From: an uncultured Alphaproteobacteria bacterium
Lineage (GTDB): Bacteria > Pseudomonadota > Alphaproteobacteria > HIMB59
Assembly: GCA_902524245.1 (NCBI GenBank)
Contig: CABZCN010000001.1
Location: 372,001 to 436,000 of the forward strand
Reading direction: 5' to 3'
Length of the DNA stretch: 64,000 nucleotides
Position numbers and translations under genes: made by a program. This document shows, one piece after another, positions 33,710 to 44,101 of this stretch (positions within the stretch are counted from its first letter, which is position 1; the number at the start of each line of letters is the position of its first letter). The notes beneath the pieces were generated by a model. It saw only the letters and a list, made by a program, of their open reading frames with translations. It ran no database searches and had not been told where the DNA came from.

Positions 33710-35773
33710 TTAGACTTCTTTCATGCTGAGCTTTACTTTACCCGCACGATCTACGTCGAGCACTTTAACTTGAACTTCTTGTCCTTCAGATAAAACATCG
33801 GAGACATTCTCGACTCTTTTTTGTGAAATTTGTGAGACATGGAGTAATCCGTCTCTTGCACCCATAAAGTTTACAAAAGCTCCAAACTCAACAATTTTTA
33901 CAACTTTACCTGTGTAGACTTTTCCAATTTCAGGTTCTGCTACAATGTCTTCCACCATTTGTTTAGCTTTATTAATTGACTCTTCATTGCTGGATGCAAT
34001 TTTTACAATTCCATCATCATTGACTTCTAGTTTTGCTCCAGAAACTTCGACTATGTTTTTAATTACTTTGCCGCCTGAGCCAATAACATCTTTTATTTTA
34101 GCTTTATCAATAGTGATTGAGATTACTTGAGGAGCATGCTTAGAAAATTTTGTTCGAGCTTCTGGTAAGGCATCTGACATGACACCAATAATGTGTTTTC
34201 TTCCACCTGATGCTTGATTTAAAGCAATTTCCATAATTTCTTTAGTAATACTGGTAATCTTTATATCCATTTGAAGAGAAGTAATACCATCCATAGTACC
34301 AGCAACTTTGAAGTCCATATCACCTAAGTGATCTTCATCACCTAAGATATCGCTAAGCACTACAAAGTCCTCGCCTTCTTTGATTAGACCCATCGCTATG
34401 CCACCAATATGTTTTTTAATTGGCACACCCGCTGCCATCAAAGCAAGGGATGAGCCACATACTGTAGCCATAGAACTAGAACCATTGGATTCAGTTATCT
34501 CAGATACTAATCTTAGTGTGTATGGAAAATCCTCTTTTTTTGGTAACATTGGATGAACTGCACGCCATGCTAGTTTTCCATGACCAATTTCTCTTCTACC
34601 AGTTGCTCCTACTCTTCCTACTTCTCCTACAGAGTAAGGAGGAAAATTATAATGCAACATAAAATGTTGTTTATGCATAGGATCAAGAGAGTCAATCATT
34701 TGCTCATCATCGCCCGTTCCTAATGTGGTAACAACTAATGCTTGAGTTTCTCCACGAGTAAAGAGACTTGAACCATGAGCTCGAGGAAGAATGTCTAATT
34801 CACATGTAATTTGTCTTACTTCATCTAATTTTCTTCCATCAATACGGCTTTTATTTTTGATTATATCGCCTCGAACTACGTCTTTTTCTATATCTTTAAT
34901 AATTGTTGTAGCGGCTAAAATCTGATCATCTTCAACATTATCGATAATAGAAGATCTGATCTCTGTTAGTTTTTGACTTCGCTCTTGTTTATCAACTAAA
35001 CCGTATGCTTCACGAATAGGATCTGAAATTTTACTTTCAATGTCTTTTTGTAAACCTTCATAAAAATCAGGTAAGCTTGGGACTTCAAAAGTCTTAATTT
35101 CTGTTTTACTTGCAAAGCTTTGAACTTCTTTAATAAATGTCTGATAAAAATCATGTCCAAACATTACTGCCTCTAGCATGGTGTTCTCAGAGAGTTCTTG
35201 GGCTTCAGACTCAACCATTAGGACACCCTCTTCTGTTCCAGCTACAACAAGATCTAGTTCAGAGTTTTCCATATCCTGGATAGATGGATTTGCAACAAGC
35301 TTTCCATCTATATATCCAACTCTAGCGGAACCCAACGTACCTGCCACAGGAAGACCTGAAATCGCTAATGCTGCGCCGGTTGCATACATTGCAATAATAT
35401 CAGGATCAACAACGCTATCGTAAGATAGGACAGTTAATGTTACTTGAGTTTCATTTTTAAAGTTTTTGTGAAATAGAGGCCTAATAGGTCTATCAATCAA
35501 ACGACTTGTTAATGTTTCTCTTTCAGTCGGTCTAGCCTCTCTTTTAAAAAAACCTCCCGGTATTTTACCTGAGGCATAATATTTTTCCTGATAGTTAACT
35601 GTTAATGGGAAAAAATCAATATCAGGTTTTTGTGTTTTTGCTGCACAAATGTTAGCCATAACCATTGTTTCACCACAGGTTACAACCACAGATGCATCTG
35701 CTTGTTTTGCTATTCGATTTGTTTCTACTGTAATTTGTTGGTTACCCAACTCAAATTTATGTTCTATTTTCAT
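33710..35773 (-). CDS. pnp: Polyribonucleotide nucleotidyltransferase
   Basis: RNase PH repeats, KH domain (IGSGGKVIKNI) and S1 domain (VGKVYTGKVVKIVEFGAFV). Confidence 0.97.
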   Translation of the reverse strand: MKIEHKFELGNQQITVETNRIAKQADASVVVTCGETMVMANICAAKTQKPDIDFFPLTVNYQEKYYASGKIPGGFFKREARPTERETLTSRLIDRPIRPLFHKNFKNETQVTLTVLSYDSVVDPDIIAMYATGAALAISGLPVAGTLGSARVGYIDGKLVANPSIQDMENSELDLVVAGTEEGVLMVESEAQELSENTMLEAVMFGHDFYQTFIKEVQSFASKTEIKTFEVPSLPDFYEGLQKDIESKISDPIREAYGLVDKQERSQKLTEIRSSIIDNVEDDQILAATTIIKDIEKDVVRGDIIKNKSRIDGRKLDEVRQITCELDILPRAHGSSLFTRGETQALVVTTLGTGDDEQMIDSLDPMHKQHFMLHYNFPPYSVGEVGRVGATGRREIGHGKLAWRAVHPMLPKKEDFPYTLRLVSEITESNGSSSMATVCGSSLALMAAGVPIKKHIGGIAMGLIKEGEDFVVLSDILGDEDHLGDMDFKVAGTMDGITSLQMDIKITSITKEIMEIALNQASGGRKHIIGVMSDALPEARTKFSKHAPQVISITIDKAKIKDVIGSGGKVIKNIVEVSGAKLEVNDDGIVKIASSNEESINKAKQMVEDIVAEPEIGKVYTGKVVKIVEFGAFVNFMGARDGLLHVSQISQKRVENVSDVLSEGQEVQVKVLDVDRAGKVKLSMKEV

Positions 35774-35802
35774 CTTCCTCTTTCTTTATAGCTAATTAAA
35801 AA

Positions 35803-36057
35803 TTATTTTTTTCTTAGCTTTAGTTTATCTGCTACTTCTGTGTACTTTCCTACATTCCTCTTCTTTAAATACGCCATCAATCTATTTCTTTTACCAACCA
35901 TCATCAGCAGACCTCTTCGAGAATGAAAATCTTTCTTATGGATTTTGATATGTTCTGTTAACAGATTAATTTTTTTTGTGAGAAAAAAAATTTGGGACTC
36001 TGGCGAACCAGTGTCATTATCAGCACGAGCTATATCGTTTATTTGTATTTCCGACAT
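35803..36057 (-). CDS. rpsO: 30S ribosomal protein S15 (ORF open from 36084)
   Basis: [42 protein letters not shown]. Confidence 0.95.
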   Translation of the reverse strand: MSEIQINDIARADNDTGSPESQIFFLTKKINLLTEHIKIHKKDFHSRRGLLMMVGKRNRLMAYLKKRNVGKYTEVADKLKLRKK

Positions 36058-36105
36058 CAATACTCCTTTCAAAGTAAACATCATCTGACCAGGATGTCGC
36101 CCAGT

Positions 36106-36804
36106 TCAAATGGTAATCAGATTGGTATGTAAATCATTTATACTTGAGAAATCAAGGATTTTTTCATAAGGAATAGCTTGATTTATAACAAAAGTCCCTA
36201 TTTTCAATCTTTTAATCATACTTGCATAAGCTATATCACCTAGGGAATTTGCAAATTCTTCTGCGAATGCCCTCACATAAAATCCTGAATGGCAATTCAA
36301 CTCAACTCTCATTTTTGAGCTATTAGAAGATAGAATTTTTAAACTTTGAACTGATACTTTTTTATAACGATCTTCTATAGCTTTATTATCTCTAGCGAGT
36401 TCATAAAAATTTTTACCATTTAATTTATGCGCAGAAAAGTCTGGTATTTTTTGTTGATATGTTCCTATGAACTTTTTTAAATGTGAAACTCTTTCATTTA
36501 TATTATGCGAGGACGACTCCATTTTAAGGAATCTACCCTCTGAGTCTAAAGTATTTGTTGAAGCACCAAATCGTATCTCAACCTCATAACTTTTTTTTTC
36601 TTGATGTATATTTGGTATTTTCTTCGTAGCTTTATTAATACCTACTAATAATAAACCAGAAGCTAAAGGGTCCAGAGTTCCAGCAAAGCCAATTTTTTTA
36701 AACGAATAACGAAATTTTAATTTTCTAATAACTCCAAATGACTCTATACCCTGTGGTTTATTTATTAATAACCATCCATCACTGTGAAAGTTTTCTTTTA
36801 CCAA
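36106..36804 (-). CDS. truB: tRNA pseudouridine(55) synthase
   Basis: GWLLINKPQGI, KIGFAGTLDPLASGLLL. Confidence 0.95.
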   Translation of the reverse strand: MVKENFHSDGWLLINKPQGIESFGVIRKLKFRYSFKKIGFAGTLDPLASGLLLVGINKATKKIPNIHQEKKSYEVEIRFGASTNTLDSEGRFLKMESSSHNINERVSHLKKFIGTYQQKIPDFSAHKLNGKNFYELARDNKAIEDRYKKVSVQSLKILSSNSSKMRVELNCHSGFYVRAFAEEFANSLGDIAYASMIKRLKIGTFVINQAIPYEKILDFSSINDLHTNLITI

Positions 36805-36807
36805 GAT

Positions 36808-37152
36808 CTATAATTTATCTAGAAGTGATTGTACTTTTAAAGACTCTTGAAAAGATTCATCAAAAATTAAAGATATTTTTGGAGTATATTTACTTGTAAG
36901 AGTTCTTGCGATTAAACTTTGTATTTCTCTCAGATAAAGTTTATTAAATTCTTTAAAATCCTCCTCTGAAATATTATGAATAAGATAAATTTTTGCAAAT
37001 CTTAGATCTTTGCTTACTCTAACTTCAGTTATTTCGAAACGAACAGTTGGAAATTTTAAAAGATAATCTTTTTGAGTTACGAGATATTCAGAGACAAGCC
37101 TTTTAATTGAAAGTTCAACTTTTTTGGTTCGAAAACTTGGCTTATTGTCCAC
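36808..37152 (-). CDS. rbfA: Ribosome-binding factor A
   Basis: Size, ITEVRVSKDLRFAKIYL, infB-truB context. Confidence 0.9.
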   Translation of the reverse strand: MDNKPSFRTKKVELSIKRLVSEYLVTQKDYLLKFPTVRFEITEVRVSKDLRFAKIYLIHNISEEDFKEFNKLYLREIQSLIARTLTSKYTPKISLIFDESFQESLKVQSLLDKL

Positions 37153-37153
37153 A

Positions 37154-39166
37154 CTATAATTCTTTTTGAACTTCCTTAGTTACATAAAATTCAATTTCAT
37201 CTTTTTCCAAAATATCTGAATAATCTTTGAATGAAATACCACACTCATAATTTTCTCTAACCTCTTTGACATCATCTTTAAAACGCTTAAGGGTTCCAAC
37301 TTCTCCTTCGTGTATGATTTTACCTTCTCTAACAAGCCTGATTTTAGCAGAATTTTGGACTATACCGTCAGTAACAAAGCAGCCTGCAATTGTACCAAAC
37401 TTTGAGGATTTGAAAGTATCACGAACCTCGGCATGACCAATAATTTCCTCTTTAGTGTCTGGGGTGAGAAGACCAGAGAGCATTTTTTTCATATCATCAA
37501 TTAATTCATAAATAATTGAATAATATCGTATATCTACTTTATCACGTTTTGCGATTGTTCGGGCTTGTGGGATAGCTCTGATATTAAAACCAATTACTAA
37601 CCCTTGTGCAGAACTCGCTAAACTCACATCACTTTCATTAATTGCACCAATAGCGTTATGGACGACATTTATTTTAACTTCTTCATTACCGACTTTTTCT
37701 AGTGAGGAAACTATTGCTTCAAGAGATCCTTGAACATCTGCTTTGACAATGATTGGAAGTTTTTTCATATCTCCCTTTGATACATTAGCCATCATTTCTT
37801 CCAGTGATGATTTTTTAACTGCTTCTGTATTTTCTAATTTTTTTTGTTCTTTTACTTTTTCTGTAATATCTTTTGCGATATCCTCATTTGGCATAACATA
37901 AACTGTATCACCTGCTTGTGGCACTGAGTCAAAACCTAATACTTCAATCGGCATTCCAGGACTAGCTGATTTAATCCTACTACCATTTTCATCAAGTAAA
38001 GCTCTAACTCTTCCATAAGATGAACCACATGTAAAATGATCACCCTCTTTAAAAGTTCCATTTTTTACTATCACAGTTGCAACAGGTCCTTTTCCCGTTT
38101 CAATTTTGGACTCAACTACAATTGCCTCAGCGAGTTTGTTATGTTCGACGTTAAGATCTAGAATTTCTACTTGTAATAAAATGTTATCTAATAGTTTTTC
38201 TAGATTTGTTTTTTTAATTGCAGATATTTCAGTTTCTAATACATCTCCGCTGTAACTTTCTACAACTACCTCGTGAGTTAACAAATCATTTCTAACAATA
38301 CTTGGGTCAACATCTGGTAAGTCCATTTTATTAATTGCGAGAACAATAGGAACTTTTGCTGCTTTAGCATGTGAAATCGCTTCAATTGTTTGAGGTTTGA
38401 CACTATCGTTAGCAGCAACTACTAATACAACAAGATCTGTTAAATTGGCTCCCCTAGAGCGAATATTTGAGAAGGCTGCGTGACCAGGTGTATCCAAAAA
38501 AGTAATAGGATTGTTTTTATGTTGAATTTGATACGCACCAATATGTTGAGTAATTCCACCAGACTCTTTTGAAGTTACATTTGTATTTCTTAGTGCATCC
38601 AATAAAGAAGTTTTACCGTGATCAACATGGCCCATTACAGTTACAATTGGAGGCCTAGGTGAAATTTTGGATATTTTTGTTTTTTGGTGATTTGCGATTT
38701 CATCTTTTAAACTGATCGCCTCTTCTCTTTTCGGTGTATGTCCTAATTCTGTAACTATAAGCTCAGCTGTATCTCCATCTATATATTGATTAGCAGTAGC
38801 CATAATTCCACTTTTCATAAGAGCTTTTACAACATCACCTGTTTTTTCGGACATTCTACTTGCTAATTCCTGCACAGAAATTTTTACAGGGATGTCAACT
38901 TCACGAACAATTTTTTGAGAGCTAGTTAAATTTGGTTTAAATTTTGTTTTTTGTTTTTCTCTATTTCTTTTTGTTTTTGCAAGACTAGGCATTTTTTCGT
39001 AGTCTGGTTCTTCATCTAAAAGATTATTAACTGAAATGGAAGACAGTTTTTTTTGAAATGCTGTTGTATTGAGAGTTAATTTTTTTCTAGGAGGAGTGGA
39101 AGTTGTAGAGGTAGGCGTAGAAGGCTTAGCTGAAGATGTATTTGTGTTCTTTGTCTCTTTTGTCAT
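37154..39166 (-). CDS. infB: Translation initiation factor IF-2
   Basis: PIVTVMGHVDHGKTSLLDALR, ITQHIGAYQ, FLDTPGHAAF. Confidence 0.97.
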   Translation of the reverse strand: MTKETKNTNTSSAKPSTPTSTTSTPPRKKLTLNTTAFQKKLSSISVNNLLDEEPDYEKMPSLAKTKRNREKQKTKFKPNLTSSQKIVREVDIPVKISVQELASRMSEKTGDVVKALMKSGIMATANQYIDGDTAELIVTELGHTPKREEAISLKDEIANHQKTKISKISPRPPIVTVMGHVDHGKTSLLDALRNTNVTSKESGGITQHIGAYQIQHKNNPITFLDTPGHAAFSNIRSRGANLTDLVVLVVAANDSVKPQTIEAISHAKAAKVPIVLAINKMDLPDVDPSIVRNDLLTHEVVVESYSGDVLETEISAIKKTNLEKLLDNILLQVEILDLNVEHNKLAEAIVVESKIETGKGPVATVIVKNGTFKEGDHFTCGSSYGRVRALLDENGSRIKSASPGMPIEVLGFDSVPQAGDTVYVMPNEDIAKDITEKVKEQKKLENTEAVKKSSLEEMMANVSKGDMKKLPIIVKADVQGSLEAIVSSLEKVGNEEVKINVVHNAIGAINESDVSLASSAQGLVIGFNIRAIPQARTIAKRDKVDIRYYSIIYELIDDMKKMLSGLLTPDTKEEIIGHAEVRDTFKSSKFGTIAGCFVTDGIVQNSAKIRLVREGKIIHEGEVGTLKRFKDDVKEVRENYECGISFKDYSDILEKDEIEFYVTKEVQKEL

Positions 39167-39172
39167 TCAAAA

Positions 39173-40675
39173 TTAGCTATTAAGATAAATCTCCCTAGCA
39201 TCCATTATAATTTTTTCTGCAGCAGATTTTTCAACTCTTTTTTGTAGTATGCCGTCTCTGCCCACTAATTCATCAGTAGCTAAATCTGCGAGGTCTTGAC
39301 GTGAAAAGATATTGTTCTCAATCAATGTAGCTAAAATTTTATTGTCAAACTCTGAAATTCCTTTTACATAATCATCTAGTTTTGAAGATTGAATTAATTT
39401 CTCAAGTTCTGCCTTCTCGTTTTCCATATACTGCGTAGCACGAGCATATATCTCAGCAGCAAGCTCATTATCAAATCCTTCAATTTTTTCTATATCTTGG
39501 ATTGAAGCATTAGCGATTTTTTCAATACTTGTATATCCCTCGACCGCTAATAATTGTGCAATCATATCTTCTAGATCAAGTTTTTCAGCGAAAAGAGATG
39601 TGATTTTTTTAAATTCCTCTTGTCTTCTTTCTGCATCTTCTTTTTCAGTTAGTATGTCAATTTCAAGATTGGTAAGTATTGAGGCTAATTTTACATTTTG
39701 ACCTCTTCTACCAATAGCAATACTTAACTGATCCTCAGGTAAGACTATCTCTACTCTATTTGAGTCTTCAAATTCATTAACCTTTGCAACTTGTGCGGGC
39801 GCAATGGCATTTTGAACATACATCGACTTTAGCTCTGACCAATTTACGATATCAATTTTTTCACCTTGTAATTCATTAACAATAGCCTGAACTCTAGATC
39901 CTCTCATACCTACGCATGCCCCAACTGGATCGATAGACTTATCGTTTGCACGAACTGTAATCTTTCCTCTACTACCAGGGTCTCTTGCAACAGATAAAAT
40001 TTCTATTTGACCCTCATATATTTCAGGTACTTCCTGTTCAAATAATTTTGCCATAAACTGAGGGTGAGTTCTTGAAAGAAAAATTTGATGTCCTTTGGCC
40101 TCTTCTTTTATATCAAAAAAGTAAGCTCTAATACGATCACCATTTTTAAAATTCTCTCTTGGAATGAGTTCATCTTTTCTTAAAAATCCCTCAGCTTTAC
40201 CAAGATCAACAATAATATTTCCAAACTCAATTCTTTTTACAATACCCGACAAAACTTCTCCGACACGATCTTTAAAATCATTAAACTGTCTTCTTTTTTC
40301 AGCTTCTCTTACTCTGGAGTAAATAACTTGCCTTGCCATATTGGCTGTAACTCTTCCGAAGTTTACAGATGGTAAAGGAATTGTTATTTGTTTTCCAATT
40401 TCAGTGTCAGCGTCATATTTTTTAGCATGGTCTAATAAAATTTGATTAGCCTGCAAAACAGGATCAATTTTTTCAACTACATCTTTAATATGAGATAGAC
40501 TTATATTTCCTGTCATACGGTCAATAGATGCTTTAATGTTATTGTCCATTCCGTATTTTGATTTTCCAATAATTTCAAAAGACTCCTCAAGAGCCTCCAT
40601 TACTATATCCATTTCGATGCCCTTCTCTTGTGAGACGACTTCGGCAACTTTTAATATTTCTGTGTTATTTAGCAT
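39173..40675 (-). CDS. nusA: Transcription termination/antitermination factor NusA
   Basis: S1/KH architecture, DPVGACVGMRGSRVQAIVNEL. Confidence 0.96.
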   Translation of the reverse strand: MLNNTEILKVAEVVSQEKGIEMDIVMEALEESFEIIGKSKYGMDNNIKASIDRMTGNISLSHIKDVVEKIDPVLQANQILLDHAKKYDADTEIGKQITIPLPSVNFGRVTANMARQVIYSRVREAEKRRQFNDFKDRVGEVLSGIVKRIEFGNIIVDLGKAEGFLRKDELIPRENFKNGDRIRAYFFDIKEEAKGHQIFLSRTHPQFMAKLFEQEVPEIYEGQIEILSVARDPGSRGKITVRANDKSIDPVGACVGMRGSRVQAIVNELQGEKIDIVNWSELKSMYVQNAIAPAQVAKVNEFEDSNRVEIVLPEDQLSIAIGRRGQNVKLASILTNLEIDILTEKEDAERRQEEFKKITSLFAEKLDLEDMIAQLLAVEGYTSIEKIANASIQDIEKIEGFDNELAAEIYARATQYMENEKAELEKLIQSSKLDDYVKGISEFDNKILATLIENNIFSRQDLADLATDELVGRDGILQKRVEKSAAEKIIMDAREIYLNS

Positions 40676-40689
40676 TATCTTTTCTAGTT

Positions 40690-40714
40690 AAAAAAAAAGG
40701 CGGGATAACCCACC
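40690..40714 (-). terminator. Intrinsic terminator/attenuator-like hairpin in the trmB-nusA gap
   Basis: Minus strand GGTGGG-TTAT-CCCGCC followed by nine T, only about 15 nt before the nusA ATG. Confidence 0.75.
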
Positions 40715-40727
40715 TCCTCATCGTTGG

Positions 40728-41372
40728 TTAATAATTTTTAAGAACGCTAAAATAGAATAATTTATGATTTTTGTCTAAGGCTTTTTTCTCAAATTTAGTG
40801 TGTAAAGCGTTGGAATCACTATATTTCCAACATTTAGGGCTAATATCTGGCATGGTGTATTTGAACTTTTTCATCAAAGCTAAAGCTTCAATAAAATAGT
40901 CACCATGATCAGTTGCAAAACGAACAAATCCATTTTTTTTTAGTTTTTTAGTGAGATCTTTTACAAGGAGTTGGTTAACAGTTCTTCTTTTTTTATGCTT
41001 ATTTTTGGGCCACGGATCTGGAAAGTATATTCTTATTTCCTGAAGATAATTGTTTGGTATGAATGGTAAAAGATCTTGAATGTTTAAATGGAATACTTGA
41101 AGGTTTTTCAAATTATCATTAACAGAGTTTCTGATAGCTCTTAGAACTCCATCAGCAAAAATATCACAACCAATAAAGTTTATTTTTGAATATAGTTTTG
41201 CATCTTCACTAATTTTTTCTCCATCACCAATTCCAATTTCTAAAATTCTTGGTGTTTTGATTTTATTAAATAACCTTTTGTTTGGTTCTTTAAGAAATTT
41301 CGAGTATTGCTCGAGTCTTACAAATGACTTTCCTTTTTTTCTACCAAAGTATTTATTTTTTGATTCGAACAT
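40728..41372 (-). CDS. trmB: tRNA (guanine-N7-)-methyltransferase
   Basis: LEIGIGDGEKI, IRIYFPDPWPKNKHKKRRTV. Confidence 0.93.
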   Translation of the reverse strand: MFESKNKYFGRKKGKSFVRLEQYSKFLKEPNKRLFNKIKTPRILEIGIGDGEKISEDAKLYSKINFIGCDIFADGVLRAIRNSVNDNLKNLQVFHLNIQDLLPFIPNNYLQEIRIYFPDPWPKNKHKKRRTVNQLLVKDLTKKLKKNGFVRFATDHGDYFIEALALMKKFKYTMPDISPKCWKYSDSNALHTKFEKKALDKNHKLFYFSVLKNY

Positions 41373-42867
41373 ATAAAAAACTAACTAAAAACATTAAGAA
41401 AATCATAAGAGTAACTGGAAATAAAGTTGATGAACAATTTGATTTATATTTATTAATTGGATGTTGATAATAGAGGTAACCTTTTTTGTTTGTTGGAATA
41501 GTCTCAATAATTTTACCCGAATAATCAACAACAGATGTAATACCTGAAGGAGTTGATCTTATGAGAGGTTTTTGGAATTCAACACTTCTTAAAAGGGAAT
41601 TAGCCAGATGCTGATGTGGTCCGTACCATTTACCGAACCAAGAGTCATTTGAAATTTGTATCACTATATCTGCATTACAAACCTCAGTATTAATTGATTT
41701 ATAATTAAAAATAGACTCAAAACAAATCATTGGAACAGCGTTTATATTTTTAGGTAATTTTAAGATTTTTTGATTAATTCCAGGAGTATAGTTCATTCCT
41801 AAATTTAAAAACTTGCTTACAAAAGGTTTTACAAAGGGAATGTATTCTCCAAATAAAACCAACTTTTGTTTATCATAAAAATCAATAATCTTTCCTTGAT
41901 GATCGATGATATATAGACGATTAAATAATTGGTTTTCCTCGATAGCACTCGACCCAACTATTATTTTTTGATCCTCATTTATTAAAGAGGATAATCTACT
42001 AAGAAGTCCGTCCCTGTTATTCAAATCAATTGGTAATGAGCCTTCAGGCCAAATAATTAAATCTGCTTTTGGAGTATTGGTAAGAGCTTCTAAGGTTAAT
42101 TTTTCATATATTTCAAGGTTTCTTAGAACGTCAAATTCTACTAATGACTCATAAAGATTAGGTTGAATTAAAAGAATGTTCAGAGTTTCATTGTTTGTTT
42201 TTCTCTCAGTATTATTTTCAAAAAAACCAAATACATAAATTAAAACAAGCACTGATGATAAACTAAAAGTTACAACTTTATTTTTGCAATAAAGAAAATA
42301 AATAATTAAACCCACAATCAAATGGATAACTAATCCCAAACCATAAACGCCTAAAAATGGTAGTGACTTTAAGATCCAAATATTTTTGTAATATATAATT
42401 GCACTAGGATTCCAAGGGAAGCCTCCAAAAATAAATTCCTTTAGTATTTCTACTATAGATAAACCTAGTGGTAATAAGAAAATCTGTAATAATTTTTTTT
42501 TAAATGTAACTAAAATGAGAATTGTTGCTGAATAATGTAGGAATGCAATAAATATAGAGAGTACACCAACTAAAATGATACCTAAGAATAAATACCCAAA
42601 ACCTCCTGAATAAAAGGACTGAGTAATCCAGCTTAATGTAATTATTTGAGTAAATAAGAAAAAATAAAATATGTTTTTTTTTGAAAAATTATTATTAGTT
42701 AGAATATTATAAAAAATAATTGAAAATGATAAGTAATAGAAAACAGATACTCCAAATGGAGGAAGAGAAAATACATAAACAATAGAAAAAATAATTATTA
42801 AGCTTATTGGCCTAGAAAGATAGGGCAGTAGATTATTGAGATTTGACACCACTAACCACAACTTCAA
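41353..42867 (-). CDS. lnt: Apolipoprotein N-acyltransferase
   Basis: Polytopic N-terminus, nitrilase-like domain (LIIWPEGSLP, MICFESIF, SNDSWFGKWYGPHQHL). Confidence 0.93.
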   Translation of the reverse strand: MKLWLVVSNLNNLLPYLSRPISLIIIFSIVYVFSLPPFGVSVFYYLSFSIIFYNILTNNNFSKKNIFYFFLFTQIITLSWITQSFYSGGFGYLFLGIILVGVLSIFIAFLHYSATILILVTFKKKLLQIFLLPLGLSIVEILKEFIFGGFPWNPSAIIYYKNIWILKSLPFLGVYGLGLVIHLIVGLIIYFLYCKNKVVTFSLSSVLVLIYVFGFFENNTERKTNNETLNILLIQPNLYESLVEFDVLRNLEIYEKLTLEALTNTPKADLIIWPEGSLPIDLNNRDGLLSRLSSLINEDQKIIVGSSAIEENQLFNRLYIIDHQGKIIDFYDKQKLVLFGEYIPFVKPFVSKFLNLGMNYTPGINQKILKLPKNINAVPMICFESIFNYKSINTEVCNADIVIQISNDSWFGKWYGPHQHLANSLLRSVEFQKPLIRSTPSGITSVVDYSGKIIETIPTNKKGYLYYQHPINKYKSNCSSTLFPVTLMIFLMFLVSFLYVRIKK

Positions 42868-43660
42868 GAATTTTTCTTGTTGATACCTTGTGAATGGTGA
42901 AAGATAATTTTTTATTTATAGTAAATTTTTCTTTTTTCTTTGGTATACGACCAGCTATATTAAATATGATACCGCCTATAGTTCCCACATCCTCTTTTAA
43001 ATCATCTGGGATATTGACATCAAATTCTCTTTCAAAATCATCAACAAGCATTGCGGCATCCATAATTATATTATTGTTTTTTTGTCGAAACATTGGTGCT
43101 TCATCCTTATCGTGTTCGTCTTCAATCTCACCTACTATTTCTTCCACTAAGTCTTCAATGGTAACTAAACCAGTAACACTATTAAATTCATCCATAACAA
43201 TCGCCAAATGGATATTTTGTTTTTTCATTTTTTGAAGAAGATTAAAAACAGGTGTAGCAGAGGGAATATAAATGACCTCTCTTAACAAACTCTTAATATT
43301 GAAGGACTTATTATTGATTTTCTTGAATAAGTCCTTGATATGAACCATTCCCAAGCAATGTTCTAAGTCCTTTTTTACGACTGGCATTCTTGAGTGAGCT
43401 TCTTTATTGATGATTTTAATGATGTTTTCTTTATCAATATTTTGATCAATAAAAATTATTTCACCTCTTGGAACCATTACATCATCAACAGTTTTTTTGT
43501 GAACCTTTAAAAGATTATTAAAGATTTTTTTTTCTTCATTCTTGGCAATCCCTGAACTATCTGAAGTCGCTGAGATAAGATCAATAATATCTTTTTTAAA
43601 ATTCTCGTCTTGAATAAGCTCTTTGACTAATTTTATCGCTAAATTTTTTTTAATTTTCAT
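42833..43660 (-). CDS. corC: CBS-domain HlyC/CorC family protein
   Basis: TVDDVMVPRGEIIFID, VMDEFNSVTGLVTIEDLVEEIVGEI. Confidence 0.9.
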   Translation of the reverse strand: MKIKKNLAIKLVKELIQDENFKKDIIDLISATSDSSGIAKNEEKKIFNNLLKVHKKTVDDVMVPRGEIIFIDQNIDKENIIKIINKEAHSRMPVVKKDLEHCLGMVHIKDLFKKINNKSFNIKSLLREVIYIPSATPVFNLLQKMKKQNIHLAIVMDEFNSVTGLVTIEDLVEEIVGEIEDEHDKDEAPMFRQKNNNIIMDAAMLVDDFEREFDVNIPDDLKEDVGTIGGIIFNIAGRIPKKKEKFTINKKLSFTIHKVSTRKILEVVVSGVKSQ

Positions 43661-44099
43661 GTACTTTTTTTAAACCTAATAATTTCATCAGTGTGTTTTC
43701 TAAAAATCTCATATTACTTCTCGATTGTTTATCGTAGTGATGATAACCAAATAAATGATGTAATCCATGACTCACTAGCATAAAAAAGTTTTGTTCGTTA
43801 ATTTTTTTATTGCGATTTAAAATATAACTATCTGCAATAGCAATATCACCAGAAAAGTCTCCATCGGGGAAAGATAACACATCTGTGATTTTATTTTTAT
43901 TTTTAAATTTTTTGTTCATGCTTTTAATTTCTTCATTAGAAACTATTTTTATTGTCAGTTGTGTTTGATGATCAGCTTGGTGGATTGTTTGAAAATATTC
44001 TGACAACTTTTTTAGCTTTTCCTTGGAGGATTTTAGAAATTGCTCTAAATTCTTATCTCCAATTATCTCAATCACAAATTTTTTATTACTAATCCTCAA
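43650..44099 (-). CDS. ybeY: Endoribonuclease YbeY
   Basis: TDVLSFP, HGLHHLFGYHH metal-binding motif. Confidence 0.93.
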   Translation of the reverse strand: MRISNKKFVIEIIGDKNLEQFLKSSKEKLKKLSEYFQTIHQADHQTQLTIKIVSNEEIKSMNKKFKNKNKITDVLSFPDGDFSGDIAIADSYILNRNKKINEQNFFMLVSHGLHHLFGYHHYDKQSRSNMRFLENTLMKLLGLKKVHEN

Positions 44100-44101
44100 A
44101 A

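Noticed and set aside
37154-37300. Frameshift or pseudogene signals in the infB-nusA-pnp region
   Set aside because: All reading frames are intact with expected domains; overlaps are ordinary compact-operon junctions.
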